Shown here piece after piece: positions 1 to 12,220 of a DNA stretch of 64,000 nucleotides. Positions within the stretch are counted from its first letter, which is position 1, and the number at the start of each line of letters is the position of its first letter. Location of the stretch: contig NC_086375.1 in assembly GCF_036588685.1 (NCBI RefSeq), forward strand, positions 11,525,916 to 11,589,915. The letters are read 5' to 3'. Made by a program: the position numbers and the translations under genes. This DNA is from Mytilus trossulus (Eukaryota > Mollusca > Bivalvia > Mytilida > Mytilidae). Under the pieces are notes generated by a model. The model had not been told where the DNA came from and did no database searches. It saw nothing but the letters and a program-made list of their open reading frames with translations.

Positions 1-1499
1 ACGTCATACTAAACTCAAAATTATACACAAGAAACTAAAATTCAAAATCATACAAGACTAACAAAGGCTAGAGGCTCCTGATTTGGAACATGCGCAAAAT
101 TGCGGCGGGGTTAAACATGTTTATGAGATCTCAACCCTCACCTATAGTCTTTGTTATTGGTTTAGAACTAGTTGTCAATAAATTCGAGTACTCTCAGATA
201 TGTACTTTTTGTTGTTGGGATGTACAAGTTCCCAGCCACGTCCACTCCGTAGTATTTATATTTGTATCAATCTGATGAGTTAAGTCTTTTTCAACTGATT
301 TTTATAATTCGTTCTTATGTTGTACTGTTCATACCACTGTCCCAGGTTAGGGGAGGGTTGGGATCCCGCTAACATGTTTAACCTCACTACATTCTGTATG
401 TATGTGCCTGTCCCTAGTCAGGAGTATGTAATTCACTGGTGGTCGTTTGTTGCTGTGTTACATATTTGATTTCCAGTACTAGTATTTGTTTTTTACATTA
501 ATTTGGCCATTAGTTTTTTCGTTTGAATTTGTTTGCATTTGTGGTTTCGGTACCTTTTATAGCTGAATATGCGGTATTGCTTTACCAATTATTGAAGGCC
601 ATACGGTGACCTATTATAGTTGTTTATTTCTGAATCATATGGGTATTTATGAAGAGTTGTCTCATTGACCTTCATACTACATCTTCTTTTTGTAACTTCT
701 ATGATTATACCAATTTCAGTGTTTTAGTTCTATCAACGAGTATCTTTGGATGAACATATTCATGACCTATCTTTTCCTACAAGTTTTTAAATTAGTATGG
801 AATCTGCACATCTGAAAATATTCCATTAATTTAAGACTTATGCGTAATACTTAATTTGATTGAAAATCTACAAAACTACCATTAAAATCAGGTCATACAG
901 AACACGGAAATTGCATGTTCCACTTAAGCATTTAAATTTCAAATTTCTTTAATAGTTAAACATTTCTTTATTTCTTGTTCAAATCATTGAAAAAAAAAAT
1001 ATGAAAAAATATACACTTCAGAAAAATCATGTGACTACTATATATAATTTTTTCATAGATAATGAGAGCACTATGTGATGATTTGAAATTAATTACGCAA
1101 TCCGAATTTGGATTAATAATTGATTTGAAATATTCTTAAATAATGGTATGAAATAATTTGATTTTGTGTCTCTTAATGATTATGTAAAATTTTCAATCAA
1201 TGTAAGTGTCAAATGAATAATAGAAATAAAATGTAAATATGCCCCCAAAAATTAAATAATAATCCAAACGCCACCACATTTAAAGTTTGATCGCATCTAA
1301 AATGTTAAAATACGAAAGCAAAAACTCCTAAAGAGACCTCATAAACAAACTAGATATCGGGTTTAGACCACATTTTATACTAGATATAGGAAGATGTGGT
1401 GTGAGTGCACATTATATACTGCTTATAACCTCATTGTAAATCTTGCGTACAATTCTGTCATAAATTAAATAGATCCCTGTTCGATAGAACCGACTCAAG
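1..1499. other. Intergenic DNA with a copy of a dispersed repeat
   Basis: Positions about 290-690 carry a reverse copy of the family that reads ATGTGGTATGATTGCCAATG elsewhere, together with the CCTGTCCCTAGTCAGGAG block. The rest is AT-rich with no coding signal. Confidence 0.5.
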
Positions 1500-2530
1500 A
1501 CAGACATTTGGTCAGTTTCCAAAGCCGGCCATCGTTTTCCGAACTGATTGGAGCAATGTGTTTTACGCTTCCAAGATGAGTGTAGCAATGTGACCGACGC
1601 TTCAAAACTATGTGCAGCAATTTGAGTGACGCTTTCAGCCCGATTGAAGCAATGTGACGGACGATTTCGAACTGAGTGAAGCAATGTGACGGACGCGTCC
1701 TAACTGAGTTGAGCAATGTGACGGACGCTTCCGAACTGAGTGCTGCAATTTGAGTGACGCTTCCGAAATGAGTGCAGCAATTTGAGTGACGCTTCCAAAC
1801 TGAGTGAAGCAATGTAACGAACGCTTCCGAACTGAGTGAAGCAATGTGACTGACGCTTTCGAACTGAGTGAAGCAATGTGACGGACGCTTCCGAACTGAG
1901 TGAGTAATGTGACGGATGCTTCCAAACTGAGTGAAGCAATGTGACGGATGCTTCCAAACTGAGTGAAGCAATGTGCCGGACGCTTCCAAACTGAGTGAAG
2001 CAATGTGACTGACGCTTCCGAACTGAGTGAGCAATGTGACGGATGCTTCCAAAATGAATGAAGCAATGTGACGGACGCTTCCGAACTGAGTGAGCAATGT
2101 GACGGATGCTTCCAAACTGAGTGCAGCAATTTGAGTGACGCGTCCTAACTGAGTGAAGCAATGTGACTGACGCTTTCGAACTGAGTAAAGCAATGTGACG
2201 GACGCTTCCGAACTGAGTGAGCAATGTGACGGATGCTTCCAAACTGAGTGAAGCAATGTGACGGACGCTTCCGAACTGAGTGAGAAATGTGACGGATGCT
2301 TTCAAACTGAGTGAAGCAATGTGACGGTCGCTTCCGAACTGAGTGAGCAATGTGACGGATACTTCCAAACTGATTGAAGCAATGTTACGGACGCTTCCGA
2401 ATTGAGTAAAGCAATGTGACGGATGCTTCCGAATTGAGTGGAGCAATTTGAGTGACGCTTCCGAACTGAGTGAGCAATGTGACGGATGCTTCCGAGCTGA
2501 GTGGAGCAAATGTGGCGGACGCTTATTGTA
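1500..2530. repeat. Minisatellite of about 30-32 bp units
   Basis: More than thirty imperfect copies of a unit like GCAATGTGACGGACGCTTCC followed by GAACTGAGTGAA. Units of 30 and 32 bp tend to alternate, giving a higher-order dimer near 62 bp. On the minus strand the unit has few stops, so long overlapping frames arise in all three phases (for example 253, 164 and 351 codons). These frames are mostly products of the repeat. Confidence 0.9.
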
Positions 2531-2755
2531 GGACTCAAAGTCGAAAATACCAGCACTGTAACCAAACAGAAAGACAACGAAAAGACAAACAATTGAAAGG
2601 GTCAATAATCTCTCTTCCAATAGCGATATCCTTCGTATAAGTGCTGTTACAACACGCAGAGGAGTAAAATCCATGCAATGAATAGGCATCACGCAATAGC
2701 AGATTCGTAAATGTCTTTTATTTAACTCTGCTACTTCACTAATTTCTGAAACCAT
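1700..2755 (-). CDS. 351-codon open frame with membrane segment and repeat tail (doubtful)
   Basis: The frame starts at a unique, non-repetitive 78-residue stretch (2755-2522) with a hydrophobic segment LTLSIVCLFVVFLFGYSAG. It then runs into the minisatellite, where it encodes degenerate 10-residue units such as SEASVTLLHS and FGSVRHIAS. If expressed it would be a type II membrane protein with a repeat ectodomain. No family is recognised. Minisatellites with unit lengths divisible by three or lacking stops give such frames by chance, so confidence is low. Confidence 0.15.
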   Translation of the reverse strand: MVSEISEVAELNKRHLRICYCVMPIHCMDFTPLRVVTALIRRISLLEERLLTLSIVCLFVVFLFGYSAGIFDFESYNKRPPHLLHSARKHPSHCSLSSEASLKLLHSIRKHPSHCFTQFGSVRNIASISLEVSVTLLTQFGSDRHIASLSLKASVTFLTQFGSVRHIASLSLEASVTLLTQFGSVRHIALLSSKASVTLLHSVRTRHSNCCTQFGSIRHIAHSVRKRPSHCFIHFGSIRHIAHSVRKRQSHCFTQFGSVRHIASLSLEASVTLLHSVWKHPSHYSLSSEASVTLLHSVRKRQSHCFTQFGSVRYIASLSLEASLKLLHSFRKRHSNCSTQFGSVRHIAQLS

Positions 2756-2759
2756 CTGC

Positions 2760-5267
2760 CATGTAAATTCTCTTATTCTATCCTAAAACTTGACTTAATG
2801 TCAACTTCACAGCGTTTTCTCTATCTTTTATTCCGTTAACAACATGCATGGCATGGTATACAAAATTGTTGTAATTCGCGAAACTTTCCATTGAAGGACA
2901 ATACAATTTCTTTGAGGTTGTTCTCTACTCTGTTTCAAAATATTTTTGTTTGCACTGTTATGAATTGATAGTACATAAATAAAGGAACTGGTACAGCAGA
3001 GACAATAAAGGGTCTAATTGCTTCTTTTCGAGTTATATACATGGAATAGACCAGACTAAAAATAAAGGTTTCATTTACAAAACGTCTGTGGTAGTGATTG
3101 CCAGTGAGATTTAACACATATCACCCTAGTCCAAATAACGTCATTGTAAGTAACTATATGTCAGCGTACCATTTCTGAAAACGTGCAAAACCCAAAATTC
3201 ATAATCTGATATCAAAAGTCCAACGGAAAAAGTGCAAAGTCAAAGAAAATCGATCTTGTCCTTCGTGGGAACTAAAGGCACTTGTATCAGTAAAAAATCT
3301 TATATACCTTAATATAACACGTGGGAACAGGCGATTCATGTGTTAGTAAATAATTTCATTTTCTTTTCCAAATTACAAACGATGAGAATGTATTTTAAAT
3401 GGTTATTGGAGTTTTGTATAAAACCAGTATGCTTCTTGGATTTAAACAAATTCGTCATAACCTAACCAACCATCAATTTTTAATAACTCTAATAGCTGAA
3501 TATGTCACAGGAACATGCGAATACTCTTAAAATATACGAGGCTAGCGTAGAGAAGTTAAAGAAAGAACTTAAATAATTCCAGTGGCAAATATTTCATGAA
3601 TGTTAAGGAGGAGATCTAATTAATAATAAATACATAAGGTAAATCCTGTAATATGAGTCGACCGGAATAAAGGGAATGCTTCTGGCAAAAATTGGTATAT
3701 TTGTTGGTGCGGTACATGTATGGACATTTGCTTACTTTTTGTTTATCCCGTCTGTTAGTAAAACCCTTGCAAAGCTGGGCGATCGCTAGCAATCAATCTT
3801 TCATACCAGCGAGTGAACACTAGTTCTACGGATTCTATACGTAGATTTAAAATTACGACCACTGTAAGACTATTTATGTATCGGACTTCTGGGTCAGTGT
3901 CGGAACAAAATAATGTCTGATTAGCTGGACTACCCCATGTTGCAGACAAAATGATTGATCTTCTTATTTTTATATTGAAATGTATCTAGGAAATTACAAT
4001 GATAAAGATACAAATATGCACGTTGTGAATAAAGTGGGAATTTCTGTTTACAATGTCAAGGTTATAAACGGTTTCCATGCAATCAATGCCATGTCTAACT
4101 CAAGTCTGTTGCATTCCATAAGCTATTATAATTACTATGATATGTGATATAAGGGTTGCCCACCACCAGAGATTTTGTCACAGACAAGGGTAGAAGGTCT
4201 GTCTGCAAGGCCATATTCACACAATTAATCGAGCTGTACATCCTAATATTCAAACATACAAAGTCATGTTGGAATTTTGAATGCCTTCAAAGATATTCAT
4301 TGTAGTGCTTGATAATATCTGAACCAATCGCAATAAAGGAGAGAAGGTTGTTAGTTAAATTTAAATAGATGTCAGCTAGATCTAGTCAAAATCTGTATTT
4401 TACAGTATACTGGAATTAAGATGTATAAATATCAGGGTATGGGGTACCAATAGTGAGTTTTGCTTGCTGTTTCCTCTAAGAACGACATTGAGATTACAAG
4501 CTTGATATTTTGATTGTAGTCGGAGCCAATAAACATTGCTGTGTCAGAGAGTATCATGTTCTCTCAGAGGTTTCAATCAGGCACAAGAAATTTGTCATTT
4601 ACTTCATTTTCATTTTTGATTACTTTTAGCATGAACCTCCTCCAAAATAAATGGTTGAAAGAGTCATGGACTTTTCATAGCTCTTTCATTATGTTAGTGT
4701 CAATTCAAGAAAAAACACTAATGGTTAGTCAAAGGAGAATCACAAAATGTGGTTTGCTGTCCCCTTTTCTTCCTCAGTCACAATTCATTGTGTTTGCAGC
4801 TAAGGTTTTTTCGAAGTATTTTATAAATTATAAATTGACTTACAATATAAAAGTCTAAGAGTAAAACTGTCATGTAGGTTTGTTGCAGTGGAGTAGCATA
4901 CATCATAAGATGAAAGACAGGTCCATCTGAATAAAGTCGATAGTTATGACTACGAATGAATGATTGTTGATGTTTTAACGCCACTTGTATGCACCATTTT
5001 TGGGCTATTTCATGGCAGACATTTCTTATTGGTGGAGGAAGCATGAGTGGCTTAGGAAAACCACTGACCTTAAATAGGAAAACTAACAATCCTAGTCAAT
5101 TCAGATTGGAGTAGAATGCACCTACAAGGGCGGTGTTCTAACTAAAAAAATCTCAGTTTTGACTGGCTAGTGATTACAGAAGTAGAACAACATAGACCAC
5201 TTGGTCATCTAGGCCCTTATGATAAGGAGAGAAAAGTTGATTACTAGATGTATATTGATTGCTTGTT
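2760..5267. other. Intergenic DNA, no recognisable gene
   Basis: Positions 3580-3960 contain a member of the AGTGGCAAATATTTCATG family shared with 47.5 kb and 49.6 kb. A minus-strand frame at 4778-5089 (with FPKPLMLPPPIRNVCHEIA) looks like a remnant of a protein-coding repeat, but I cannot place it. Nothing else stands out. Confidence 0.35.
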
Positions 5268-5548
5268 TTAAGGTGGTACCTAACACTACAGGAAGATAAC
5301 TCTGTAAAATCAGATAAGCGTTTTAATTACGTTCTGTTGTTAAGGGAATATTAAGCTTCTCAATGATAACAATTGGTGTTTGTCAAACTGCTATATAACC
5401 AGTGTTTTTTTTCTGATAAAATGGTTGGTTCAAAATTTTTGAAATTTTTATATTTTTGTCAAAGGGTCAAAGTAAATACCTTGTAAAAATTTTATGAAAA
5501 TTAAACGAGCCAAATTAATTTTAGTTAAGGTGTTGGGTACCACCTTAA
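5268..5548 (+). mobile_element. TTAA-flanked inverted-repeat element, copy 1
   Basis: The element begins TTAAGGTGGTACCTAACACT and ends with the inverted GTGTTGGGTACCACCTTAA. At 281 bp it is a miniature element with terminal inverted repeats of about 15 bp. The TTAA at both edges is the target duplication type used by piggyBac-like transposases. Two further copies are at 29868-30141 (reverse) and 36276-36552. Confidence 0.8.
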
Positions 5549-5549
5549 G

Positions 5550-7243
5550 TGCCTTCAAAAAGTCAGTTCCTTGCATCTACTTGTAAATGTTAAGAAAAAC
5601 AAATTTTAAACACAGATATTGAAGCAAATATTTTATTATACAATTCCTTCATTAAAATTATTGCATAATCATTATAACAATCCACTTTGACACAAATATC
5701 AAAATACTCTAAAATACTTTTATTCATGGTTGCAATTCATGGCTTGAGGAAGTAGCCCTTATTTTTAGATTTTTAGATTCTTTCTGAAACTAATAAATGG
5801 AAAATTCACTCATTGTTGGTCATAAAATATTGTAGATGTTTTTGAATGCTCACAGGAGTTGTGTGATCAAAAGATGCTTTATTTGAAGTCCTCCCCAAAC
5901 TTCAATTGCAGTATAATTCTATTAAATGCATATAAAGTGACATTTGTTTATGTAGAAAAATAAACTGAAGTTTAGTTTAATCTTACAGGTTAACATTGGT
6001 AATAAGGTTAATTGAAATATTTTGAATAAACAGACATAAATATCACACCTAAATAAAAAATATTGATGTAATGCATTTTTTATAATATTGAACCCACTAA
6101 AACGACATTTTGCATAATTTGTGCATAGTTTTTTAAATCATGATTTTAATGCCAACAAAAAATGAGCTGCCTAAGCATAATAAACACAATCATCATCTCA
6201 TGATGCAAAAAAAAAAAAGCCAACAAAATATGCCAAAAAAAAAGCCAACAAAGCCTGATTCAAATATATTTCTTTTTGTTCAAATAATTGTGTTCCCTTG
6301 AGAAAGGTTAATACATATATACAAAATAATATGCAATATAACATTGATCGTTGAAATTGGGCAGCATGCCTTTAAGATAGTTACACTGTAATTTGACAGT
6401 AGTTTAATTTTTGGGATTCAAATCTTCTTTAGACTTTGTGGTCAATAAAATGGAAATTTTGTTTCCCATCAAAATGCATATTATTCCTATGATTTTTGTT
6501 TTTGCAAAGGAGTAGGTCCAGTAAGACCCCCTTTTGGCCCAAAAATATAGCAGTTTTACAAAGTTGTTAAAATGTAAACTTTTAGTTATTTATTGGACAG
6601 GAAAATGCTTCTGCTACATAAATATGTTTTTTTTTTAACATAAAAATGCACATATATCGGGTACTAGCACCATATAGTCATGCTAAATTACTAAACTCTT
6701 CACAATTCTAGCATTTTAGTTAAATTTTAGACGGTTTTCGTGTAAAACGAAAGTGGCCGCATTCGTGTTCATCCTTAATATTGAAATGTAAGTTGTATTT
6801 TATGAAAATACATAACATATCTAAAGGTTGAGGATGAACACGGATGGGGCTACTTTCATTTTTGACAAAAACCATCTGAATAGTGACATTTTTCGGCATA
6901 TTTGGTTGATTTTTCATATTTGAGCTTGAATCGGATCGTTTTTAATGACTTAATCAGTTAAAATCTTTGATATAAACTAATTGATTCAAATGAAATAGAC
7001 ACTCAAGTGTTTAAAAAGTGGTCAAAATATTTCGTCAGATGAACCTGAAATTTGAGGCCAAAATCGGTCCTTACCGGACCTACTCCTTTTCCAATATCCG
7101 GAAAAATAAAGTTATTTTCCACAAACATTTAGAAATTGGAATCAACAAATTAAAGCACTTTAAAAGTACTTGAATATTTGAAATTTCTAATCTTTCCATA
7201 TTAAATATGTTTAAAAATGCAGTACATTTCTTTAAAATAAATC
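5550..7243 (-). other. Probable SETD3 3' UTR and downstream flank
   Basis: The region follows the SETD3 stop codon and has no coding signal. Minus-strand AATAAA candidates appear as TTTATT at about 6587 and 5632-5637, so the 3' UTR could be 0.65 to 1.6 kb. It includes the inverted-repeat element at 6505-7090. The extent is inference. Confidence 0.35.
6505..7090. mobile_element. Inverted-repeat element with AAAGGAGTAGGTCC ends
   Basis: The left end reads AAAGGAGTAGGTCCAGTAAG and the right end CTTACCGGACCTACTCCTTT, an inverted pair of about 20 bp. The 586 bp body is AT-rich and non-coding; a chance minus-strand frame covers 6720-6917. It lies within the likely SETD3 3' UTR. Confidence 0.75.
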
Positions 7244-10200
7244 TTAAGATTCCACATCTTTTTCTTTAGATTCAATCTGTTTGCTGTCCTTTGAACTTTG
7301 AACAATGTCACTTTTTTTCTCTGTAGCAAATTGAACAGCATGTTGCAGAATAAGTTTCTCACATCTCCTTAACTGTATTATAAATAGTTTATTGTCTGTT
7401 ATACCAGCTTCCTTAAACAAATTTTCATCCTCCTGCAATTGACAAAGAATATATAATATACAGTAAAAAGAAAAATGTGTAAGAAACAATATGATAACAT
7501 TAACATTGACAAGAAGATGCCAAAGAAATAGCAACAAGTGTTGAAAATAAGACTTTTTAAATTGTGTTGACATAAGTCCACTGAGAATGTGGAAATGCGG
7601 GTAAGACACAGATAATGGACTCCTAATTGGGTTATAAAGAATGTTTCAAAGACAAATTAAGGAAGTGTAAAACACTACATTTATATGTCATATCACAAAT
7701 ATTTTCAACTTTGTTTGGTTTCAGAGGAGATGTGGCTCAATGAAATCAGACTCTTCCTAAAGTAGTATAGATAATCTACCACAGATTGTCATTTTTTTGT
7801 TTAACCCTCATTCCAAGGAAATTGGGTCCAATTTTCCTTTAGTTCTCTCAGTTGTGAGAAAAACTCCAATATCACTCAAGGAGCTTGATATAGAAAAGAA
7901 AAAAGAAAAGAAAAAGAAAAGAAAAAAAACTAGAGGCTCTTAAGAGCCTGTGTCGCTCACCTTGGTTTATGAGAACAATAAACAAAGAAAGCAGATAGAT
8001 TCATGACAAAATTGTGTTTTGGTGATGGTGATGTGTTTGTACATCTTACTTTAATGAACATTCTTGCTGCTTACAATTATCTCTATCTATAATGAACTTG
8101 GCTCAGTAGTTTAATTGGAAAATGTTAGTAAAAATTTCCAAATTTTATGAAAATGGTTAAAAAAATTGACTATAAAGGACAATAACTCCTTAGGGGGTCA
8201 ATTGACCATTTCAATCATATTTGACTTATTTGTAAATCTTACTTTTCTGAGCATTATTGCTGTTTACAGTTTATATCCATCTATAATATTATTCAAGATA
8301 ATAACCAAAAACAGCAAAATTTCCTTAAAATTACCAATTTAGGGGCAGCAACCCAACAATGGGTTGTCTGATTCATCTGAAAATTTCAGGGCAGATAGAT
8401 CTTGACCTGATAAACAATTTTACCCTGTCAGATTTGCTCTAAATGCTTTGGTTTTTGAGTTATAAGCCAAAAACTGCATTTTACCCCTATGTTCTATTTT
8501 TTGTAATGGCGGCCATGTTTTTTGATGAAATGGAAATTAAAACACAAACTTTATTCTAGATACCCTAGGATTCAATCAGATGAAGTTTGGTTTGAATTGG
8601 ATCAGTAGTTTCAGAGGAGAAGATTTTTGTAAAAGATCATGGAGATTTACAAATAATGGTTAAAAATTGACAATAAAGGGCAATAACTCCTAAAGGGGTC
8701 AACTGACCATTTTGATCGTGTTGACTTATTTGTAAATCTTACTTTGCTGAACATTATTGCTGTTTACAGTTTATACCCATCTATAATAGTATTCAAGATA
8801 ATAACCAAAAACAGCAAAATTTTCTTAAAATTACCAATTTAGGGGCAGCAACCCATTGATTCATCTAAAAATTTCAGGGCAGATAGATCTTGACCTGATA
8901 AACAATTTTACCCTTGTCAGATTTGCTCTAAATGCTTTGGTTTTTGAGTTATAAGCCAAAAACTGCATTTTACCCCTTTGTTCTATTTTTAGCCATGGCG
9001 ACCATGTTTTTTGATGAAATGGATATTAAAACACAAACTTTATTCTAGATACCCTAGGATTCAATCAGATGAAGTTTGGTTTGAATTGGTTCAGTAGTTT
9101 CAGAGGAGAAGATTTTTGTAAAAGTTAACGACAACGGACGCAGGACGACGACGCCGGACGCCAAGTGATGAGAAAAGCTCACTTGGCCTTTTGGCCAGGT
9201 GAGCTAAAAATTGGATAATAAAAGAATGTCTGTAATGCTGAACATCAATAACAAATCATATTTCACTCAAATTATTATTAAATAATTTCTTTACTAAAGT
9301 TTTCAGATGAAACTAGAAGATTATCAAATTTTTACCAACGTCCTAATATCTAAAGAAACATTTGGTCAATGAAGAAAGGAAGTTCCTTGATATATACTTC
9401 TGTTCTATAATACTAAATGATGGAGTGGGGGGAATAAAACTACCATACCTCTGCTGTGGTATCATAAGCCCTCAGTAGCAATGCCAGTCTAGTTTCTAAG
9501 AATTTCCACAATTTTTCCTCATTCTCTGCATTTATTAGTGTGTTGACATCCCCCATCTTTTCTAGATCCTCTTCTGACATGTTCTCACAGTCATAACAGG
9601 AGATTTCATCTAAAATTAAGTAAAACACAATGTATCAGTCAAATGTTTTAAACATTATAATTTAGGAAAAAAATATATTAAATTCCATAGTGGTTTTAAA
9701 AGTATTGAATAAGGTCTGCATTATTGAAAACAAAAATATAAATTGAAGTCTTCAGGACAAATATCATCATAAAATCTGATGTCTGTATGCAAGATAGTAT
9801 GCTCAAAATCTAATGCAGTATTTGTAATGCCTAAAATCCAATGCTTGTATTTTTAAGGCTCAAAATCTAATGCTGTATTTGTAAATTTGATAATATTACA
9901 ATTAAAGAACAATATTCAATTCATATTTAATGGATTGTAAAAACACTTACCTTCTGTGGTATTAAATACTCTTAGAAAAGATACAAGGTGTGTTTCCACA
10001 GGGATTTCCCCCTAGTAAATAAAGCATCATGGGTAAACTTTCTAAATATAGATATGAAACACTTACCTTCTGTCATATTAAATACTCTAAGAAAAGATAC
10101 AAGGTGTGTATCCACAGGGATCTCTCCAGAGTAAATAAAGAACATTCTGGACCTACAATACATAAAACAAAGTCATTTCTGTGTCAGTATACATTGTAAG

Positions 10201-12188
10201 TATAAAGAGTTTTTTAGATTTTTGATATTGTGTCACAAATGTCTAAACTATATCCTTTTTTCATGATTGACTTAAACCATGACCTGTTTTAAGGATGTAC
10301 TAATTAGGTGAGGTAAGGTAAAAATTAAAAAAATAAAGAAACAAGAATGTGTCCAAAGTACACGAATGCCCCACTCGCACTATCATTTTCCATGTTCAAT
10401 GGACCGTGAAATTGGATAAAAATATAATTAGGCATTAAAATTAGAAAGATAATATCATAGGGAACATGTGTACTAAATTTCAAGTTGATTGGACTTCAAC
10501 TTCATCAAAAACTACCTTGACCAAAAACTTTAACCTGAAATTCCCACTTTCATTTTCTATGTTCAGTGGACCGTGAAATTGGGGTAAAAAGTATAATTTG
10601 GCTTTAAAATTAGAAAGATCATATCATAAGGAACATGTGTATGAAGTTTCAAGTTGATTGGACTTCAACTTCATCAAAAACTACCTTGACCAAAAACTTT
10701 AACCTGAAGCGGGACAGACGGAAGAACGAACAGACAGACAGACAGACAGACGGACACACAGACCAGAAAACATAATGCCCCTCTACTACCGTAGGTGGGG
10801 CATAATAAAAATTGATACTATAAGCTGGTAAAGCATCAATTAAGGATAAAGATACTGGTTAAGCTAAAAATATTGATATGTCATGGACCTTTTTTCCAGA
10901 TATTTCAGATTTAAAATATGACGGAAAAAGGCTGACTCAGACTTTTACCTTAATATATTTGCATTGATATCATATGGGTTTTAAAACAAAAGAAAGAAAA
11001 TCAAGAAGCTTCTAAAATTTGGAAAATTACCTTTCATGAGCTATTTTAAGTCTTATATGAAAAATAAATGGGTGTTATGGGGCAAAATATTTTACATTGT
11101 ATTGTATGGAAAAACACCAAGGAGTGCGAACATTTGACACAAATTCCAAAACCTCACCTAAGCACATCCTTAAGAGGAGTTATAATAGAGCATAAAAGCA
11201 ACTGTTAAGCCTTGATAAACTAACACATGTTTTTTTTGTAAGTACAAAAAATAGAAGATTTGAAAAGTTCTTTTCAAGGCTACTTTCTTTATGTTTACTC
11301 CTTCCTAGGCAATTGAACATATGAACCTCCTAAATTGATGATTTAATCTGTTTAATAGTGTAAAGTGTATTCATCATTTTTTTTATATCTATAAATTAAA
11401 TCTTTACTTACGGAGCTAAACCAAGAGCTGTTAATAATTTGGTCTTTTTGTCAATAAGGTTATCACTTTTACTAATTCCTGAAAAAAATCCTTATTTAAT
11501 TATGATCATACATGTTAAAGATGTAACCTGCTGAATTCACAATAATAATATTTTCAAAAATTAAGTATTTCTCAATATGTAATGTTTACATCACCAAAAT
11601 TATGGTAACTTAATAATAAGCATAAGCATTGGAAAAATTAGAATTTTAGACAGGGAAAAAGATGTCTTCTGATTTTCTTAAGAACTGATTAAGAAGAAAT
11701 GAATATCAAAATGTTTGATAAAACAAATACTGTGTATTCAGTTACTTTCGAGCATACCAATTTTCATAGATAGAAGAACATTTTTTGTTGTTGAAAACAT
11801 TGGGAGATTTTATTGTTAAATTTAAAACTATTACCCTTACAGGTTTATAATCCAAACTGCATCATTGACTCTAAAAAATAGTTAAAAAAAAAAAAAAATG
11901 TTTTTTTTTATTTTACTCCTCAATGTTTAGGCCACGGTTTTTTTATTTGTTGGTTTACAGATTTTCCCCATAAAAAAGTGGGGTCGGTCGGTCGGAAAAA
12001 AAAGAGAAAAAAAATATCTTTCAAAACAGAAAAATATGCAAAATAAATATATATTTCACCTCACTAACAAAATGTTTGTCTTATATGCTGTTTTGTCATC
12101 ATTTCTTAACATTTAGTTCCATGAAATATCATTGATCAGTGATCATGAACATCGCATGACATCGTTTAATAACTTCCTGTAAAAAAAA

Positions 12189-12220
<32 letters not shown>

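Noticed and set aside
1495-2256. 253-codon minus-strand open frame as a gene
   Set aside because: It lies entirely in the 30-32 bp minisatellite, overlaps other frames of the same repeat, and has no unique sequence.
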